Source of the DNA: Ridgeia piscesae
Taxonomy: Eukaryota > Annelida > Polychaeta > Sabellida > Siboglinidae
Assembly: GCA_025642075.2 (NCBI GenBank)
Contig: JAODUO010001099.1
Location: 89,837-153,836, forward strand
Length of the DNA: 64,000 bases
Reading direction: 5' to 3'
Shown here: positions 1 through 14,179 of the stretch, piece after piece
Position numbering within the stretch: the first letter of the stretch is position 1
Layout: every line of letters begins with the position of its first letter
Position numbers and translations under genes: made by a program
The notes under the pieces: generated by a model
The model's input: only the letters and a program-made list of their open reading frames with translations
The model's database searches: none
What the model was told of the DNA's origin: nothing

Positions 1-795
1 TGTATCTGATCCCAACCAACTCTCAATTACACTTGTAGTGTACATAGTGTTCTCTTAGCTGCAATAACCACTCCTTCATCACGCATCACACACAGCATTT
101 ATGGGAGTCAGGCTTACAAAACACAGCCAGGAGATAAATGCGTAATAAGAATGTGTTTTCACACCTCTTCTGTCAAGATTACGTGTCCCTGTGGCTGAAC
201 TCAAGTAACAGTAGCTCCAGTTACACAGTGTAACTGGTGAACCTGTTACTCTGTCACTCTGGCTTCTTTGTTGGCAGGAAAGACTTTTAAAAGTTTAAGC
301 AGTGAACCATCACAGTTACAGCAAGGATGCCAACTCCTAGGTTTATTTTTTAATTTACTATTACATTCTTATGACTACAACATGCCTGTTGATGGTTTAC
401 TGCCTGCCAATTAGTGTTTAGTTACTTATTAAACTCGGAACAATATATAATTGTTCCAAACATAAGATTGACTTCCAATAATGCTGAGGCAAGCAGAGTT
501 AACCACAATACCCTTTGATGTTTAACTTTCCAACGTCTAGACAGTAGATTCCTGTTACATACAAATTACTGCTGGGTAAATTCTAGTCAGAGGAGCTGGC
601 CCCCTTCTCTATAGGAGTGTTCTTGGACCAGCATGTCATCCAGTCCTTAAACCCACTCACAGCACTTCGCACTTTATTCCCTGGCAGATTTTGAGTTGAG
701 CACTATCTTGACTTTTGTGGGAAGTTTCAGCCACAGTGCACTTACTGCACATATTATTATACACCAATAACCAAGCCAGGTGATTCTTCATACAT
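1..795. other. AT-rich sequence, no gene seen
   Basis: No open frame of useful length, no splice-bounded conserved peptide and no clear repeat was recognised here. It ends where the TA/CATA microsatellite begins. Confidence 0.5.
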
Positions 796-814
796 GTGAG
801 TAACCCGGGGCAAC

Positions 815-818
<4 letters not shown>

Positions 819-858
<40 letters not shown>

Positions 859-997
859 ATATATATATGTATATTATATATATATATATTATATATATTA
901 TATATATATAATATATATATTATATATGTATATATATATATATATATATACATAATACATACATACATACATACTATACATATACATACATACTACA

Positions 998-1030
<33 letters not shown>

Positions 1031-1040
1031 GTATATATAA
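819..1040. repeat. (TA)n / (CATA)n compound microsatellite
   Basis: Alternating TA runs, broken by short palindromic ATTATATAT variants, pass into (CATA)n. The apparent 129-codon frame across it is Tyr/Ile low complexity and is not a gene. Confidence 0.95.
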
Positions 1041-1094
1041 ATGGCAGCCAGATGATCCAAACCAGGAATTTGAGAGTCCAACATTCTATTATCT

Positions 1095-1180
1095 TGTTGT
1101 TTTCTTATTTATAATGTTATGTATGTTTATGCTATGTTACTCTGGACCTGTTGGATTGGAAATAAATAAATACAATAAAG
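1095..1180 (+). mobile_element. possible LINE 3' tail
   Basis: A TTATGTATGTTTATGCTATG stretch followed by CCTGTTGGATTGGAAATAAATAAATA resembles the 3' ends of CR1/L2-like retroposons, which often finish in short AAATA repeats. No coding part remains next to it, so this is a weak call from tail composition only. Confidence 0.35.
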
Positions 1181-4100
1181 AGTAAGCAAATTGTTGTTGC
1201 TATCTGGTCAGGTTTGCTATCTATGCCAGCAGAAGTAACAAGACCACACAGGGTGCAAATGTACACATGTTGTGGAGGATTTTGATGTCTAAATTCCCAG
1301 TACATCTCGTAATAGAATATGCTCAAATTCCCAGTAATAGACCTTGGGCTGGGTGTGAGCTAATGTAAACAAACTAGAGACATTACTTGATTAAACTACC
1401 GAATTAGCTACACTTTGATCCTGGAACTAATGCTATTAATTAGAACGAATGTTATTAATTTGTCACATAGCCTGGAAATGTCAGAGGCTTGACATTAGAT
1501 TGTATTCACTGGTTTTATGGAAGGTCCTCCCTCTCTGTCATTGTGATAGCAGAACAGTGATGAAGGCGCTTTGAGGACTTTACATATTTAAAAGTAAACC
1601 CGTGGTTTATTTGGCATGCATTCTGTCATACATGATCAATAAAAGGAGAAATTTGTAAATGATTATGATAAAGATTTCAAGTGTGTAAATGTGATGAGGT
1701 GCATGGTATCTAGAAGACAAGACAGGAGGAGAGAAAAACCTGCACACTAGACAGGGCGAAGAGGCAGGTAAGTGGTGTCATACTGCCAGAGAAGCAAAGC
1801 ATGGACAGTTCAATTCAGAAAGAACACTGTGGGCTCTGGGCAGCTGTTGAAACAATTAAGTGAGTTTGACATTTTTATATTCAAATACATTAAACGTACG
1901 ATTATCAGTTCAAAATTGCTATCTACTGCAATGCCTCTACGTGAAACCATTTACATCTGTTACATGTAACAGGAACAGTCTTTAAAAAAAACAGGCTTTT
2001 TGCCACAGATGTTTCTGCGATGAATGATAACTGTCACTGGAGTTACAACTCCATTATCTCAAGATAGATGACTACGAATAAATGGAAAAACATTATTTGT
2101 TTGCTGGTTGATACATGTTGTTACCCCCACCCACCATTGTCATGGTAACAGGTGCTGACATTAGTATGAAATAGAATCTTTTTGCAATTTTCAGTGAATG
2201 TTATGACAAACATAAGCCCAGTAGCTGAATACATGTCATTCTTGTTATTCTCCTGTACGACGGCCACAGGCTTGTGGAGACAAGAAACCACTGCGGATGA
2301 TCTCATACATAAATCATCTCCAGTAAGGTCCAACCTGTGATCTTTGGGCAGATGAAATATAATCAATGTTGGTTGGCAATGCTGGCTGAGCTGGGTCTTT
2401 GCCCTTTCAAATGTTGGCACTAAGATATGAGCTACACACAGACAAACAGTCACCAAGTAGAGCCGTCATTCCGTCTAAACCATGTCTCGGTATCTGTAGA
2501 AATGCGAGGCAACTCTCAGGACAATTCAAGTGCTTAACTCACAATACCAATATACAACTGCTTTCAGTGACCTACATTTTCTGCATGATCTACGACAAAA
2601 ATAAACAATTAATATCAAAAGCGTATTATAGGACATGAAAAACAAGAAAAAGCCATGCAAAAGCACCCTATAAAAATCCCTGAAAACCCATAGAAACAGC
2701 TCACCCTGTGTGAAGTATGAACACAATCAGAAATTACATAATGGAATCAAATTAGACATCAGTCTGGTGTAAAATCACCCTGTATTCAAATCAGTTTTTG
2801 AGTCATACATGTCTCCCTACAATGCCACTACTGTGCACAATTTTCGAATGAAACAATGTGTCTTTATTTTCCAGGACTTTTTCCTGCCTAAAACTGTTAC
2901 TGTTTGTGACCTAATGAATATCAGTGTCACCTGCTGGTGACAACAGCGAATGTCAAATGTGCAACTGGGGTGTCCTGTGTTAACTACATTGTCATTAATA
3001 CATTATCCACCTGCCTCCATCTTAAGGGTTTTCATCAGGTCCAATCTGAGACAACCAGCTGCAGGATAATATGAGTAGGGGTATTGATTGGCGGCTGTCA
3101 ATCATTTGGGTAGTAGAGCTTGTCCCTTAGTCAAATGTACCTGGTTATGCCATTATATATAGTTTTTAATAATATACATTGAATCGTTTGATTGAACATT
3201 GATTGTACAGCGCATTGGACATATTATCGATATTGCACTGTCTAAATATTAAATATTATCATTCTTCTTATTAGTAATATTCATATTTACCCTATTAATT
3301 GTCTTGACTCTATCGTTCACCACGTTTTTGCAACAGCTGTGTCCTTCTAAGCCCACCTTTGCACTTGTCTCCATTACTGTTATTTAATTTATACCAATAC
3401 CGCACTAGATTCAACACTCAATAATGACAAAATATTATATCAAAATGTCCTGTTTACCAAACATTTATTTTAATAAAAACAACAAAAACATTCTGTAATT
3501 TTTAATACCAAACATAAAAGTAAACGGGGACGACCACAATGTGCTGGGCAGATGACATCAAGGCCATAACCAGGACGTCTCTAGGTTCATGATATCTGAA
3601 GGAAAATTATCATGAATATCACAATGAGCTAGCCTCGACTCAATGCCACACGGTGCACACAAAACACAATTATTTTTAGTTGAATGCATACCGAGTTAGT
3701 TCAGAGTGTGCAATGTATCCCACATGCTACACAAGGCTCACTAACTTGTCTCAGTGGATACTATTATGAATATAAAACATTATAATAAATTTTACACCAG
3801 AAGTTAAATTGTCTGGAAGTAACACTTTCATATTATCTCATTGAAATCATTGTTAAATTATTCATAGTCGAGGGTTAAATAATTTTCCATAGAACAGTCG
3901 CATGACGGTATGAGCGATTGCACATAAAAACAAACACAAAAACAACATTGCGCATAACTAATAGTTCATGGCAGAGATTAATTTACCTAACCTACCAACG
4001 CCTAGATGATGATCTACTGAACTGTTTTCTTTTTCTCACAAGATCAAATGACATGATGACAATAGCTCATCATGGTGATCAAAGTGTCAAAATTGCTTAC

Positions 4101-4319
4101 ACAGCTGCACTAAACTGCAATTATTGCATGATAAAATGTCACCGATTATTTTGTTTTCAATTTAAGCTAATGCATATGTACAAAAACACAACATTAAACT
4201 GAGTATCACTGGCTTAATTTTGGTTTTTATGCAGCTAATTAAAAAGGTGGAAATTTAAAAAATTGGGAATAAGTTCATTATTAAAGGAAGTGTTACATTT
4301 GTAGTGGCTGCAGACTTAT
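1181..4319. other. intergenic, no gene recognised
   Basis: AT-rich single-copy-looking DNA. Short open frames (for example 2121-2456 minus and 3918-4202 plus) lack recognisable motifs and have no splice-supported continuation. No RNA gene was seen. Confidence 0.45.
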
Positions 4320-4641
4320 GGGGGGGGGGGTAATAACAAGCCTTGGGGGAATCTTGTACACATTTATTAATTGATCTGGCCTATGTTGTTAACCAAATTG
4401 TCCTGACCCAAAGATGGTGTGCTGTGTCAATCAGAGACAATCAAATGTCACTGTCTTCACAGCTCACTCATTAACTAGTTGTTCAAGCAGCCACAGGCAG
4501 GAAATGTCAGGTCTATCAGGAACAACAATGTCATTTGACAGGATATAAAAATATCAGCTTGCGTCACGAACCACACGTGAAGACAACCAGACCCAGGGAC
4601 AGATTGAGTTTCAGAGAATTCATCAAATGAGTGAAAGAAAC

Positions 4642-4997
4642 GGCGTGGGGTGGTGGGGGTGTAACGGCGTGGGGTGGTGGGGGTGTAACGGCGTGGGGTG
4701 GTGGGGGTGTAACGGCGTGGGGTGGTGGGGGTGTAACGGCGTGGGGTGATGGGGGTGTAATGGCGTGGGGTGGTGGGGTGTAACGGCGTGGGGTGGTGGG
4801 GTGTAACGGCATGGGGTGGTGGGGGTGTAATGGCGGGTGGTGGGGTGTAACGGCGTGGGGTGGTTGGGGTGTAACGGCATGGGGTGGTGGGGGTGTAAGG
4901 CGTGGGGTGGTGGGGGTGTAACGGCATGGGGTGGTGGGGTGTAACGGCATGGGGTGGTGGGGGTGTAACGGCGTGGGGTGGTGGGGGTGTAACGGCT
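4642..4997. repeat. 24-bp G-rich minisatellite, about 15 copies
   Basis: Tandem units of the form GTAACGGCGTGGGGTGGTGG plus GGGT, with variants at one G-run length and a GGCG/GGCA site. Length changes of one to three bases shift the frame, so the Pro/Thr/His-rich frames on the minus strand are by-products. The plus strand is very G-rich in runs of 4-5 G. An eleven-G run lies just upstream near 4320-4330. Confidence 0.93.
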
Positions 4998-5117
4998 ACT
5001 GCTCAACCAATCATGACAGAAAACACGTCAAGTTGCAAACTCAGCCTCATTTATTTTGACTGTGATTGTACAACACAATCAACACACAGATAAGTGAAAA
5101 AACTAATGGTCATGGAA

Positions 5118-5428
5118 CAGGGATTTATCAGGACCAAATTATTGCCAGTCATACATGTTTTGGTGCACATGTGGATGTCAACTGTTAAGCCTGTTTACAA
5201 ACTATTAAATGTGTTTGATGACCGGAAATGGACTACAAACACACATGTGACACCATTTACACTCACTTTTGAGGCATAACTGACAATATCTATGGTTTTG
5301 AGAAAAAAAATTTTGCACCTTCATTTGTTTACCCATCCACCACCAATCTACCCATATTTATACCCGTCCACAATGGTTTTTACCCATCCAAATGACAGGT
5401 GCATTGATCTCTGCATAAAACTATGTCA
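5118..5428 (-). mobile_element. MITE-like element, copy D (minus orientation)
   Basis: Full-length relative of the family seen best at 31986-32282, in reverse orientation. It begins CAGGGATTTATCAGG and ends CTCTGCATAAAACTATG, matching the imperfect GCTTTATG-containing termini of the family. Inside it carries the family's AACACACATGTGACACCATT block and the pyrimidine-rich ACCCATCC blocks. No coding capacity. Confidence 0.75.
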
Positions 5429-6230
5429 TGGAAACTCCCACTAAGACACTGAATATGTCGCTAACATGGGCGCCACTTCTGTAATATTAAACAAAATGCA
5501 CATAACTCAACAAGCTGCATGGATTAAAAGTATATCGCACAAAAAGCACATCATGTTTAGTGAACTGATAAATGAACAGAACTACTTATATATTAATTGC
5601 ATTGACACTGAACTGTGTCTAACAATAAAACAGACTGACATATAATTAGGCACTGATAAAAAATTGATGGGATTATAAGAGGAAATCACTTATTTGTCCA
5701 TTTGACGTCTGGAGCATATGGCTCTAAATGGCAACCTTGTTAAATCCTGCTGGCCACGATAGATTATTTATAATTTAATAACAATCCAACAGGCTGATCC
5801 ATCCATAAATTTATATTGCCTCGAGTCAGTACCATTTTTCTTATCTGAAGACAAGTAGCAAAACTGGTCTTCAGAAAGCGTAATATATATTGTTGATGAT
5901 GCTTTAAAAATGTGTGTCACATGTGTGTACATGCAAAACACTATGCATGGACTATGATGTGTCTAATGTATATGCACAATGTATATAGTTTGGATTCATA
6001 CATGCTTATCCATGCTTATTACAAAGACATACTTATACTAATTTATATTGTAATTGGTTCAAGAATCTCAGATATCACAAGAAACAGTGACAAACTGCAT
6101 ACTTGATATATTCATTGTATTAGTACAGTCTTGGTGATATCTAACAATATGTGTAATTTTACTTTGATAATTCTCCTCTTGTATTGTGTTGTAATACTAC
6201 AAACGTGTATTGTATATCTATAGTAATGAT
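5429..6230. other. intergenic, no gene recognised
   Basis: AT-rich DNA with no supported coding, RNA or repeat feature. Confidence 0.4.
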
Positions 6231-6239
6231 GGTTATTTT

Positions 6240-6480
6240 TAATGATGATGGTGTCACTGGAAGACGGCTCTTAGCCAAGTGACAGCCATGCAGTGCAACA
6301 TGCTGACAATTTATTATTATGCTTATGTTTGTACTTGTACATGCTGCGTTGCGAATAAAGTTACTCTTACTCTTACTAGTATTATACACATTATATAACA
6401 CACATGGACTGGTTTCCATATATGTAAGTTGACACACACGTGACTACCACAATGTGTTATGGACTGTAAAAAGGCTTGGA
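6240..6480 (+). mobile_element. retroposon 3' tail inside a MITE-like remnant
   Basis: GCGTTGCGAATAAAGTTACTC followed by TTACTC repeats looks like a non-LTR 3' end with a microsatellite tail. The flank at about 6400-6480 (TATATGTAAGTTGACACACA, then CTACCACAATGTG) matches the flank at about 17870-17930 in a MITE-family copy, suggesting insertion of the retroposon into an older element. Confidence 0.4.
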
Positions 6481-8814
6481 TCCATCCATACTCACATCAT
6501 TACAAAACACATTTCACCAGCGGATAAGCAGTTTTAATGCAATCGAATATATGTATGTTTTACAGTCAGCTCAGTAACTTCATGTTTTGTATTATGCTTG
6601 CAAGATTATTTCCATTTTAAATATTAGCTAACTGGTAATCTGTGAATTCTAAAAGCACAATGCAGAGCAAAAGCATAATGCAGAACATTTGTTTGTCAAT
6701 TTTAGACCAGACTGTAAACGAGTGGGGTGAATGTGTCTTTGCCCTTGGGTTTATGTCCCCACGGGCTGCTGTGTGTCGAGGAATTAAGGGTAATCAAACC
6801 AACATGTCCCATGAAACCTAACTCATCACAGTTAGTGTTTTTACTCACTTCTTTTGAAGCCAACATACTTTTAACACTAATAGTGTCAAACTAGATCTGG
6901 CTTTCAGAACCAGAATTAAAACCATCTGTTCATTTACGTGAAGTGATCCCACTGCCTATGGACCTGGGTATATGTGGTTAATTTCTTGGGTCTAAAAACA
7001 TATATGACAGTGGCCCAGATCCTGTCCATTTGGACTTGTAATTAGGAGACGTGTACTGGGTTTAAAATCCAGACTTGTGACCCTTAAGTATAATTATTGT
7101 TTTGTATAAAATACGACTTGCTAACTAAACTAGGCATAAACGTCAAGGTAAGGCCATAATTCATCAAGACATTATGTTCCCTGCTCAAACGGCTGATCTT
7201 ATTCTAACCATCTCAAATATCACATTACATACATATTCGCGACCACATGATCCACCTTGAGGTTAAAATTAGAACTTGTTCTTGTGAAGATGACAAGGAC
7301 ATTATTAATTAGGCATTGTTCACGTCCTGTGACTAACATTACTGGCCACAATGAGCACAGCTGATGCTGATGCAGGATCCAATTCAACTAGATATTGGGT
7401 TACACATTTTCAATGCATATAAATTATCACTGCCGATAAAGGTGAATTAAATATGGCCAATACATTATATATAAATATATGTGCATTCAGACGTCGCAAC
7501 TACCATGTAGGGCACAATAATAGTGCACAATATCACAGCAGCTCTCATAAATAAAGACACAAACATGTGGACACACACTGTTAACTGTATAACACTTGTA
7601 CATAAGAATGCTTAAACATGTGTGTACAGGTGGCACTTGGTTTTATAGGCCAAGGAGCAATTTGGTTGAGTACCAAACATGTTCTTTTAATTATTAATGT
7701 TAATACTAGCACATGTCTAAAGGCTGTATTCAATTGTTCCTCGTCACTAAAATGATAAATTCACAAGAAATTTGTCTGATGTTTTTTTTCTGAAACAATC
7801 TGAGGTTAGATTTAGACTGTTCATACTTTACAGAACATATCTGGACGCGAAAGAATTTTATTCACAATGGGTTACACCAACTGCGAAAGTTCACAGCCCT
7901 AAAAATTGTACATGAGTAATTGAGTACCATGACAGGTTCTCACTGGGGTGGAGGGTACGTGAGTCTCAGGGTTGACTCTGAACCTCTGAGTTCCTTCTGG
8001 TTACAAGGCATGCACCAAACCAATCAGGCCACCGTGCCAGTTTTTCATTGAACCCAGATACTGATACATTGTACAAACACATGTACACATGGTACAAACA
8101 TGTGTACACAATTGAGACTGTATAATTATAGAATGATGGCTTGGCAATGCTTTGAATGTGCCACGTAGTAGTACTAAGAAAAAGTTGAAGTCATAAAACT
8201 GTGTCCACCAGGCAGGACCATTTATGAATGTTAATGTGATCACACATCGTTTTCACATAACAAATGACAACATAAATTACAAATAAGAAATGTTATACAG
8301 ATGCTTTAAAAAAGGAGGAACATATATGACTAGAGGGCAGAACAATTGGTGATTAAATTGTTGATTAATCATTGTAGACATTGGCTGATGGTTACATAAG
8401 AAATTGAATGGGCAACCTTGAGGGAGTTGTTGGTATGGAAACTGTTGTCATGGTGACGACTTCTGTTTTCTTCTATTGTGATTACATCAGACAAGATCGA
8501 GTTATGAAGGAGACCATTGTGTTCTGACTGCGTTGTAACTTTAGCCTGGCTCTGTACTCATCACACAGACATCTCCTAAAGGGTCATCTCAACATGTAGA
8601 AATTTAATTCATTACACAAGCAAACTTACTTTCACTGGAATATTGTATGTCTGTTGTATCTCTACGGACATTTTTGTTTCTTTTCGCAGTCATAAATGGT
8701 GCTGTAATTCAAAATATATTGAGGGTGTTGGAGGGCGACTTACATTGCATAGTCTTGTTTATGTATGTTTGTTCATGCAAATTTTGAGATGGTATCTTAA
8801 CTGTTGACTGTTTT
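6481..8814. other. intergenic, no gene recognised
   Basis: No supported coding or RNA feature. A short ACACATGTACACATG/ACATGTGTACAC inverted arrangement near 8075-8110 is the only local structure noticed. Confidence 0.4.
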
Positions 8815-8818
8815 GGAG

Positions 8819-8938
8819 ATGACTGACTGACTGACTGACTGACTGACTGACTGACTGACTGACTGACTGACTGACTGACTGACTGATTGATTGATTGATT
8901 GGTTGGTTGATTTATTTATTTATTGACTGTTTGACTGA
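8819..8938. repeat. (GACT)n tetranucleotide repeat
   Basis: About 17 perfect GACT units degrade into GATT, GGTT and TATT units, then return briefly to GACT. Confidence 0.95.
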
Positions 8939-9682
8939 CTGACTATGCAAGGGTAACTAAAACCATCTGCCAGAACAAGGGTTACAATAAACCTTAATAA
9001 AAAATCCTGTTTTAAAATTGTAAGTGAAAATTCCTTGCACTATGATTTAGTACATACCAGAAACACACAGTAATACCCAGCATCTGGATTTCAGGAAGCT
9101 CTGTATTCTATTTGCATAATAACAGTAAACATGTACGTGTACAGTTCAGAACTGAGAATGCAAGTGCTGAAATATTTAAATCTACTGGACATGACCTAAA
9201 TCTTGAGGTGTTATATTTATTACGGGTCTGGAGATGAATGTGGTCACTCACACTCGGTTTAGTGCAGCCAACCGGTCAAGTTGCTTCAGCACTGACATTA
9301 GAGAAACACAAAACTGTCACACATTTTATGTTTCCGTGAATACATCTAACCAAGTTACTTATTTGCACTGAAGAGTTCACAAGCCCCATTTGCACTCTAA
9401 AATAAATTTTGGTCTTTAACAGTGGTCTTGAATACCTGACAACTGTCAACACCATCACAGGACAACGGACCATTGTCACAGGTGTGTCATGGAAATAGTG
9501 TCCTCAATAATATGGCAATGGATATCTTTTTTTAACTAATTGAATTTAACAACAGATTTTGTTTAATGATAAATTTTCCTTAGGAGTATTTAATCTTAGG
9601 GAAATGGTCCCCTGGTGTCTGGGAGATCCACATTTACAAATCTGGAAGACTCCCAAGAAAATCCACGAGGACCTGCAGATAT

Positions 9683-9693
9683 ACACACACACA

Positions 9694-9773
<80 letters not shown>

Positions 9774-9776
9774 CAC
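9683..9776. repeat. (CACG)n with flanking (CA)n
   Basis: Nearly perfect CACG tetranucleotide repeat bounded by CA dinucleotides. The Cys/Val/Arg frames on the minus strand are repeat translation only. Confidence 0.95.
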
Positions 9777-9889
9777 TGTATGTGCTAAAACAATTCTTAA
9801 GAGCTACTGCATATGTTTTATCACACGTCATAATCCAACTCACAAAGCTTTATATAAGAGACTTCAGTTTGTGGTCATTATTTAACTAT

Positions 9890-11990
9890 TTGTGAGAGCC
9901 AACAAGAAGAGCCACTTGAAGACATCTCCATATTTACTCTCTCTCCAAATCTCCACAGATTTAGACTGACACGGACAAATGTTTGTCAACTCAGAATGTG
10001 TACATAAAAGTAGGTCATACGATGACACGATGTAGGTAAGATTGCCCTTGACCCAATATATTTTATGACTCTGGCTCACAGCAGCGCTGATACATGTTTA
10101 TGGCAATTCAACTTTGTACGATGACTATTAGATGTAAAAATACCGGCAGAGTTGTTAGCACGGAGAGTGTAGTTATGATAAGCAAAACAGACACTAGTGC
10201 CACCTGTGGTAACTGTATGTACTATCTGCCTCAGGGGGTAATAACATTTCCTTCAGGGGCACGTTCTCACAGGTCAGGGCTCTCATGCAGTACAACTGTA
10301 TATGTGCATTTAATTATTCATGAGTACTCATTATTGAAACGACAGAAGACTATGCATGCATATCTAACAGCATACAACAGATCTTGAACATGAATAACTC
10401 TGGAAACAATGCAAATTAAACCATTACAAGTTACAGCCAGGATCCACACAAAAGAACTGGAATTTTAAGAAGCTTTCAGCAGTCAATGCACAATGGCAGC
10501 AGGAAGTGTACAGGTGTCAATGTACAGGTGTCACTGTACAGGTGTCACTGTACAGATGACACTGTACAGATGTCACTGTACATACAGACAATAGACTGTC
10601 AAACAAAGAGCTTTATTGGGACATAAGCAAGCTCTTAAATTGTATTCACGTAACCGAGACGTCTGCTACAACTACCAGTTGATCACCGGCGTACACATGT
10701 TCTCACAAGGATGAGCCAATGTCAAGATTTGTCTTGTGAACTCCAAGTAGAAGTCATTGCAAAAATAACAAAAGAAAAACAAAGAAAAGCATACACCAAT
10801 CTGTGAGAACATTGTCCTTGAAGTGGCTGATTTTCTGTCCCTAATATAGTACTTGTCCCATGTATGTGCAAACAGTGTCTCGTTCAGGCTGAACCATGAT
10901 TATAATGTGACTGCTAAAGATACTTCTAAAGACAATGCACAGTTTGAAAACAATGGATATTTGCAACATGTGCTCCATATCAAAACCATACATGCACCAA
11001 AGGATATATTGCTCAATTGTCAAGGTAGTAAATGTAATATGATTGGCAGTAAACCTTCAATATAGTTGCTAAAGGATAAATGTTATATTAAATGACTAAT
11101 ATATAAACAACCCACAGGTCATTTATAATTTAATAATAATGTAGTTTCTAAAGAATAGACTAGTTGAACAAGTTTAATCTGATTGATCGGTAACTGAACT
11201 TATATTATGGCCCTGTGCCATACCATTTGGTCTGGCACTGAAGTCACACCAGCCTACTGATAACTAATACTGTTGTCTCAAACGATGACCCCAATGGCTC
11301 AATCCAGTACCATACATCAGTGCTCAGGATTACTTAAGTCATCATTTGACAGTGTCAAAGCCAATCGATCCAGCTATTGTGTTTTGAAACAGATCATTTC
11401 AGCTGGTTGTAAGCCAGTTCCTAGAAAGAGCTGTGTTTTGGCTAGTTATAAACCAGTTGCTACTAGTAGCGTGAATTGTATTCTGGAGAATATGCCAAGT
11501 AGCGTACTCACTCAGAGAATTTAATGCGTAATAAGTTATTTGTGGATTCACTTTTACATAATTGTGGGTGTCAATGTATGCCTGAGTATGAAGATCACAC
11601 AATAAACATTGTCATGTGGTTCCTGTCCTGAGACGATGCCTTACCTACCAGGTATACTGTTGTTGGAAAGTATTCCGGTTTTAATCTTTCCCAAGACAAA
11701 ATGAACTCAACATGATTACATTTTACATGTACGTGTCATTCTTGAATTGGTGATTTACACTGTCTAGAACTGATGGGAGCTTTCACAGACAGTAGGAACT
11801 ATGACAGACAACACGATCTGGGTAGCATTTTATACAGTACTGCACATTTAAAGACAGCAACTGGGTAAATTATATACTTGCCTGCACAGTATCTACCCGA
11901 CTGTTGGAGTACGATTACTGAGCATGTCTTTCTCTAGCGGCCCAGCTGTGGCAGTCTATATTACACCACTACCAGTTACCACTGTCAGGA
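9890..11990. other. intergenic, one short minisatellite, no gene recognised
   Basis: The only structured part is 10508-10582, about five units of a 14-bp TGTACAGGTGTCAC repeat. Short frames such as 10094-10387 plus and 11273-11524 plus have no recognisable domain. Confidence 0.45.
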
Positions 11991-13370
11991 GATGAGACTA
12001 TGATTACAAACTGAGTTGGGGTCTGAGGGAGAGTGCAACAAAGCCATACATACATTGAGTATCTGTCCTGGACTCCAACCACCGTTTGCTGAGGCAGGGA
12101 CGCCGACATTGGGAAGTCTTGTCCGTCAAACGTCTGATCTACTTCCACATAATCCATCGCATCTGCCGGTCAACACACAGGTCCTCTGCTAACACCCGGT
12201 GGTCACTCAGTAGTGGACACCTGCACTCGGCCATCCAGTTGGCAAGAAGCCTTTGTGAAGTAACAGAACCAGCTGGCTTGGATTGAGTCTACTGGGCAGT
12301 CAGCTAACAGTGTGTGTTCTTTCTCTATGAGGACAAGTCCACCAGCTGTCAGTGCTTCCGATAACGCACACTGGCTCCGCTTTTGTTGGCTGCTCCAGGA
12401 ATCATTTATCGGTGCAGTGATGTGGTCAACTGTCCGTGGCCATGTGGCTGCATTTATGCGTTCAAGTCCAGCTATTGTTCTTCACTCAGCCTCCTGGATC
12501 ATCACAAGACCATGGCAACAATGCAACATGATGCAGCAGCTATTGTGTCTCGGTGATGGCCAACCTGCTCAGTGGGATGCCTCGGGAATTGTAGACAGAT
12601 AAATGGGTATATGGGAGGTGGTGTCATTAGAGTATCAAATTGCAGATGCACAAAGAAAAGCGAACGTGTGCCTTACACAATGTCACACCACGCAACAACG
12701 TGATAGGGCCTGTTGACAGATTATGGCCTGTGTCTGTGACATACATGGGTTATCAGTGTCAAGCACAACAGTTTTGGTGTAGTGGTGGTGTCACTATACT
12801 GTACCCGGCATATGTCACTGAGACAATTTAGTGTGATGTCATCAATACCGGCGTGTCGTCAATGCTGTAACGCTATCATCTGCCTGAGTCAGCCACTGTC
12901 CACCTACACAGTGTACACACACGGCTTGTGTTTAGTACACAGTACTGAGTACATCCACCCTGAGTACCTAGTCTTCACAGGTCCACAGGTTGAACCATTC
13001 ATAAAGCTCCCTGCTGTTGTTGACAAACAAACCAGCTCACAGAACACACAGATAAAGGCAGTCAGGCATAACAGTTACTCAATGACACGCTTGGTCGCTT
13101 CATTGGTCATGAATCCTGCTCAGCAAGTGACACCCACCCAGGTCCACACAGATGCCTGGGAAGCTTCTGTCTCCATCTTGTTTCGACCGAGTCCACTTTA
13201 CACGAGGGGTGAGGGCATGTCTTGGATGTCTACATTTATCATAACCTGGACATTTCCTCTCAATAGCAACACCCACATACACCCACTAAATGACTCATAT
13301 AACACAAAACTGTATAACAATGATTGCAATAAACTTAATGCCCAGCTAGCAGTCAACTAGCTGTGAAAAT
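11990..13370. other. less AT-rich block of unknown nature
   Basis: This stretch is visibly richer in GC than its surroundings and holds the longest non-repetitive frames of the left arm (12312-12602 plus, 12782-13360 plus). The minus-strand reading of 12150-12560 also looks protein-like but is interrupted by stops. I recognise no family on either strand. It could be a decayed retroelement, a lineage-specific gene with exons I cannot join, or non-coding. Confidence 0.25.
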
Positions 13371-14179
13371 TCACAATTTATTACCCCTCTGTCTGGAAAT
13401 GGTCCCAGGTTCAGCGACCTTTGTTAACTGCAATGCATGCTGGTATGGCTGAATCACTCATAGACAGAGCTCTAGGGAAACATAACAGGCAATCACAATG
13501 CCTTCCTGTATTAATGGGAGTAAACATACAACTTATAGTAGGGATTTTGCTGGGAATCAAAGGGATATTCACTGTTCCTAGTTCCCACAGATAAGCTTTA
13601 TTTACCTACACCTTCTAGGGACAGTGTCAACATTTACCATACATGCAGCTAGTGCATATTTTTATCTGAAACTGTTACAAACATCCTGTCAAGCCATAGG
13701 TGGTATGTGACTCTTGTCTTTTCTTCATAGCAAGTTCACTGGACTAGTTGAACATTACTTTTTTGTCCTGTGATGTGTATTGAACTATCTAAACTGCAAG
13801 GAGTATTTCAAGGATAAATTGCATATCAATGCCCTTCCAATGCAACCAGCAAACATACGTATGCAGTAATGTTTCCCCATATTATGTCTTAAATCCAATT
13901 TCAATATAGATCTGTACACAGATACTTTGAAACACACAATACAGTGGAATTATAGAGCATGGTATCAGTGTAAATATAACACTGCAATGTTGTTATGTGA
14001 ATTTATGCACACATTTTGTCAGAAAAACCTTCATTATTTTACACTGCCAGAGGCAAGAGTTTCAAATACCATACAGGTTGTAACTTTTTCTACTTCTACA
14101 CACAAAGCTATTAAATTACCATCCCTAAATAAATGACCCCAGTTTTCAAACTACTACAAGCACTGTAGATATATTTGAA

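Noticed and set aside
4475..5006. Pro/Thr/His-rich frames of 127-150 codons (minus)
   Set aside because: Three overlapping frames of the same 24-bp G-rich minisatellite, with unit-length changes shifting between them.
13138..13176. short first exon METEASQASVWTW on the minus strand followed by a GT donor
   Set aside because: Good start context, but no second exon with a matching phase or recognisable protein could be joined (a candidate at about 13000 meets a stop). Kept only as part of the 12-13.4 kb observation.
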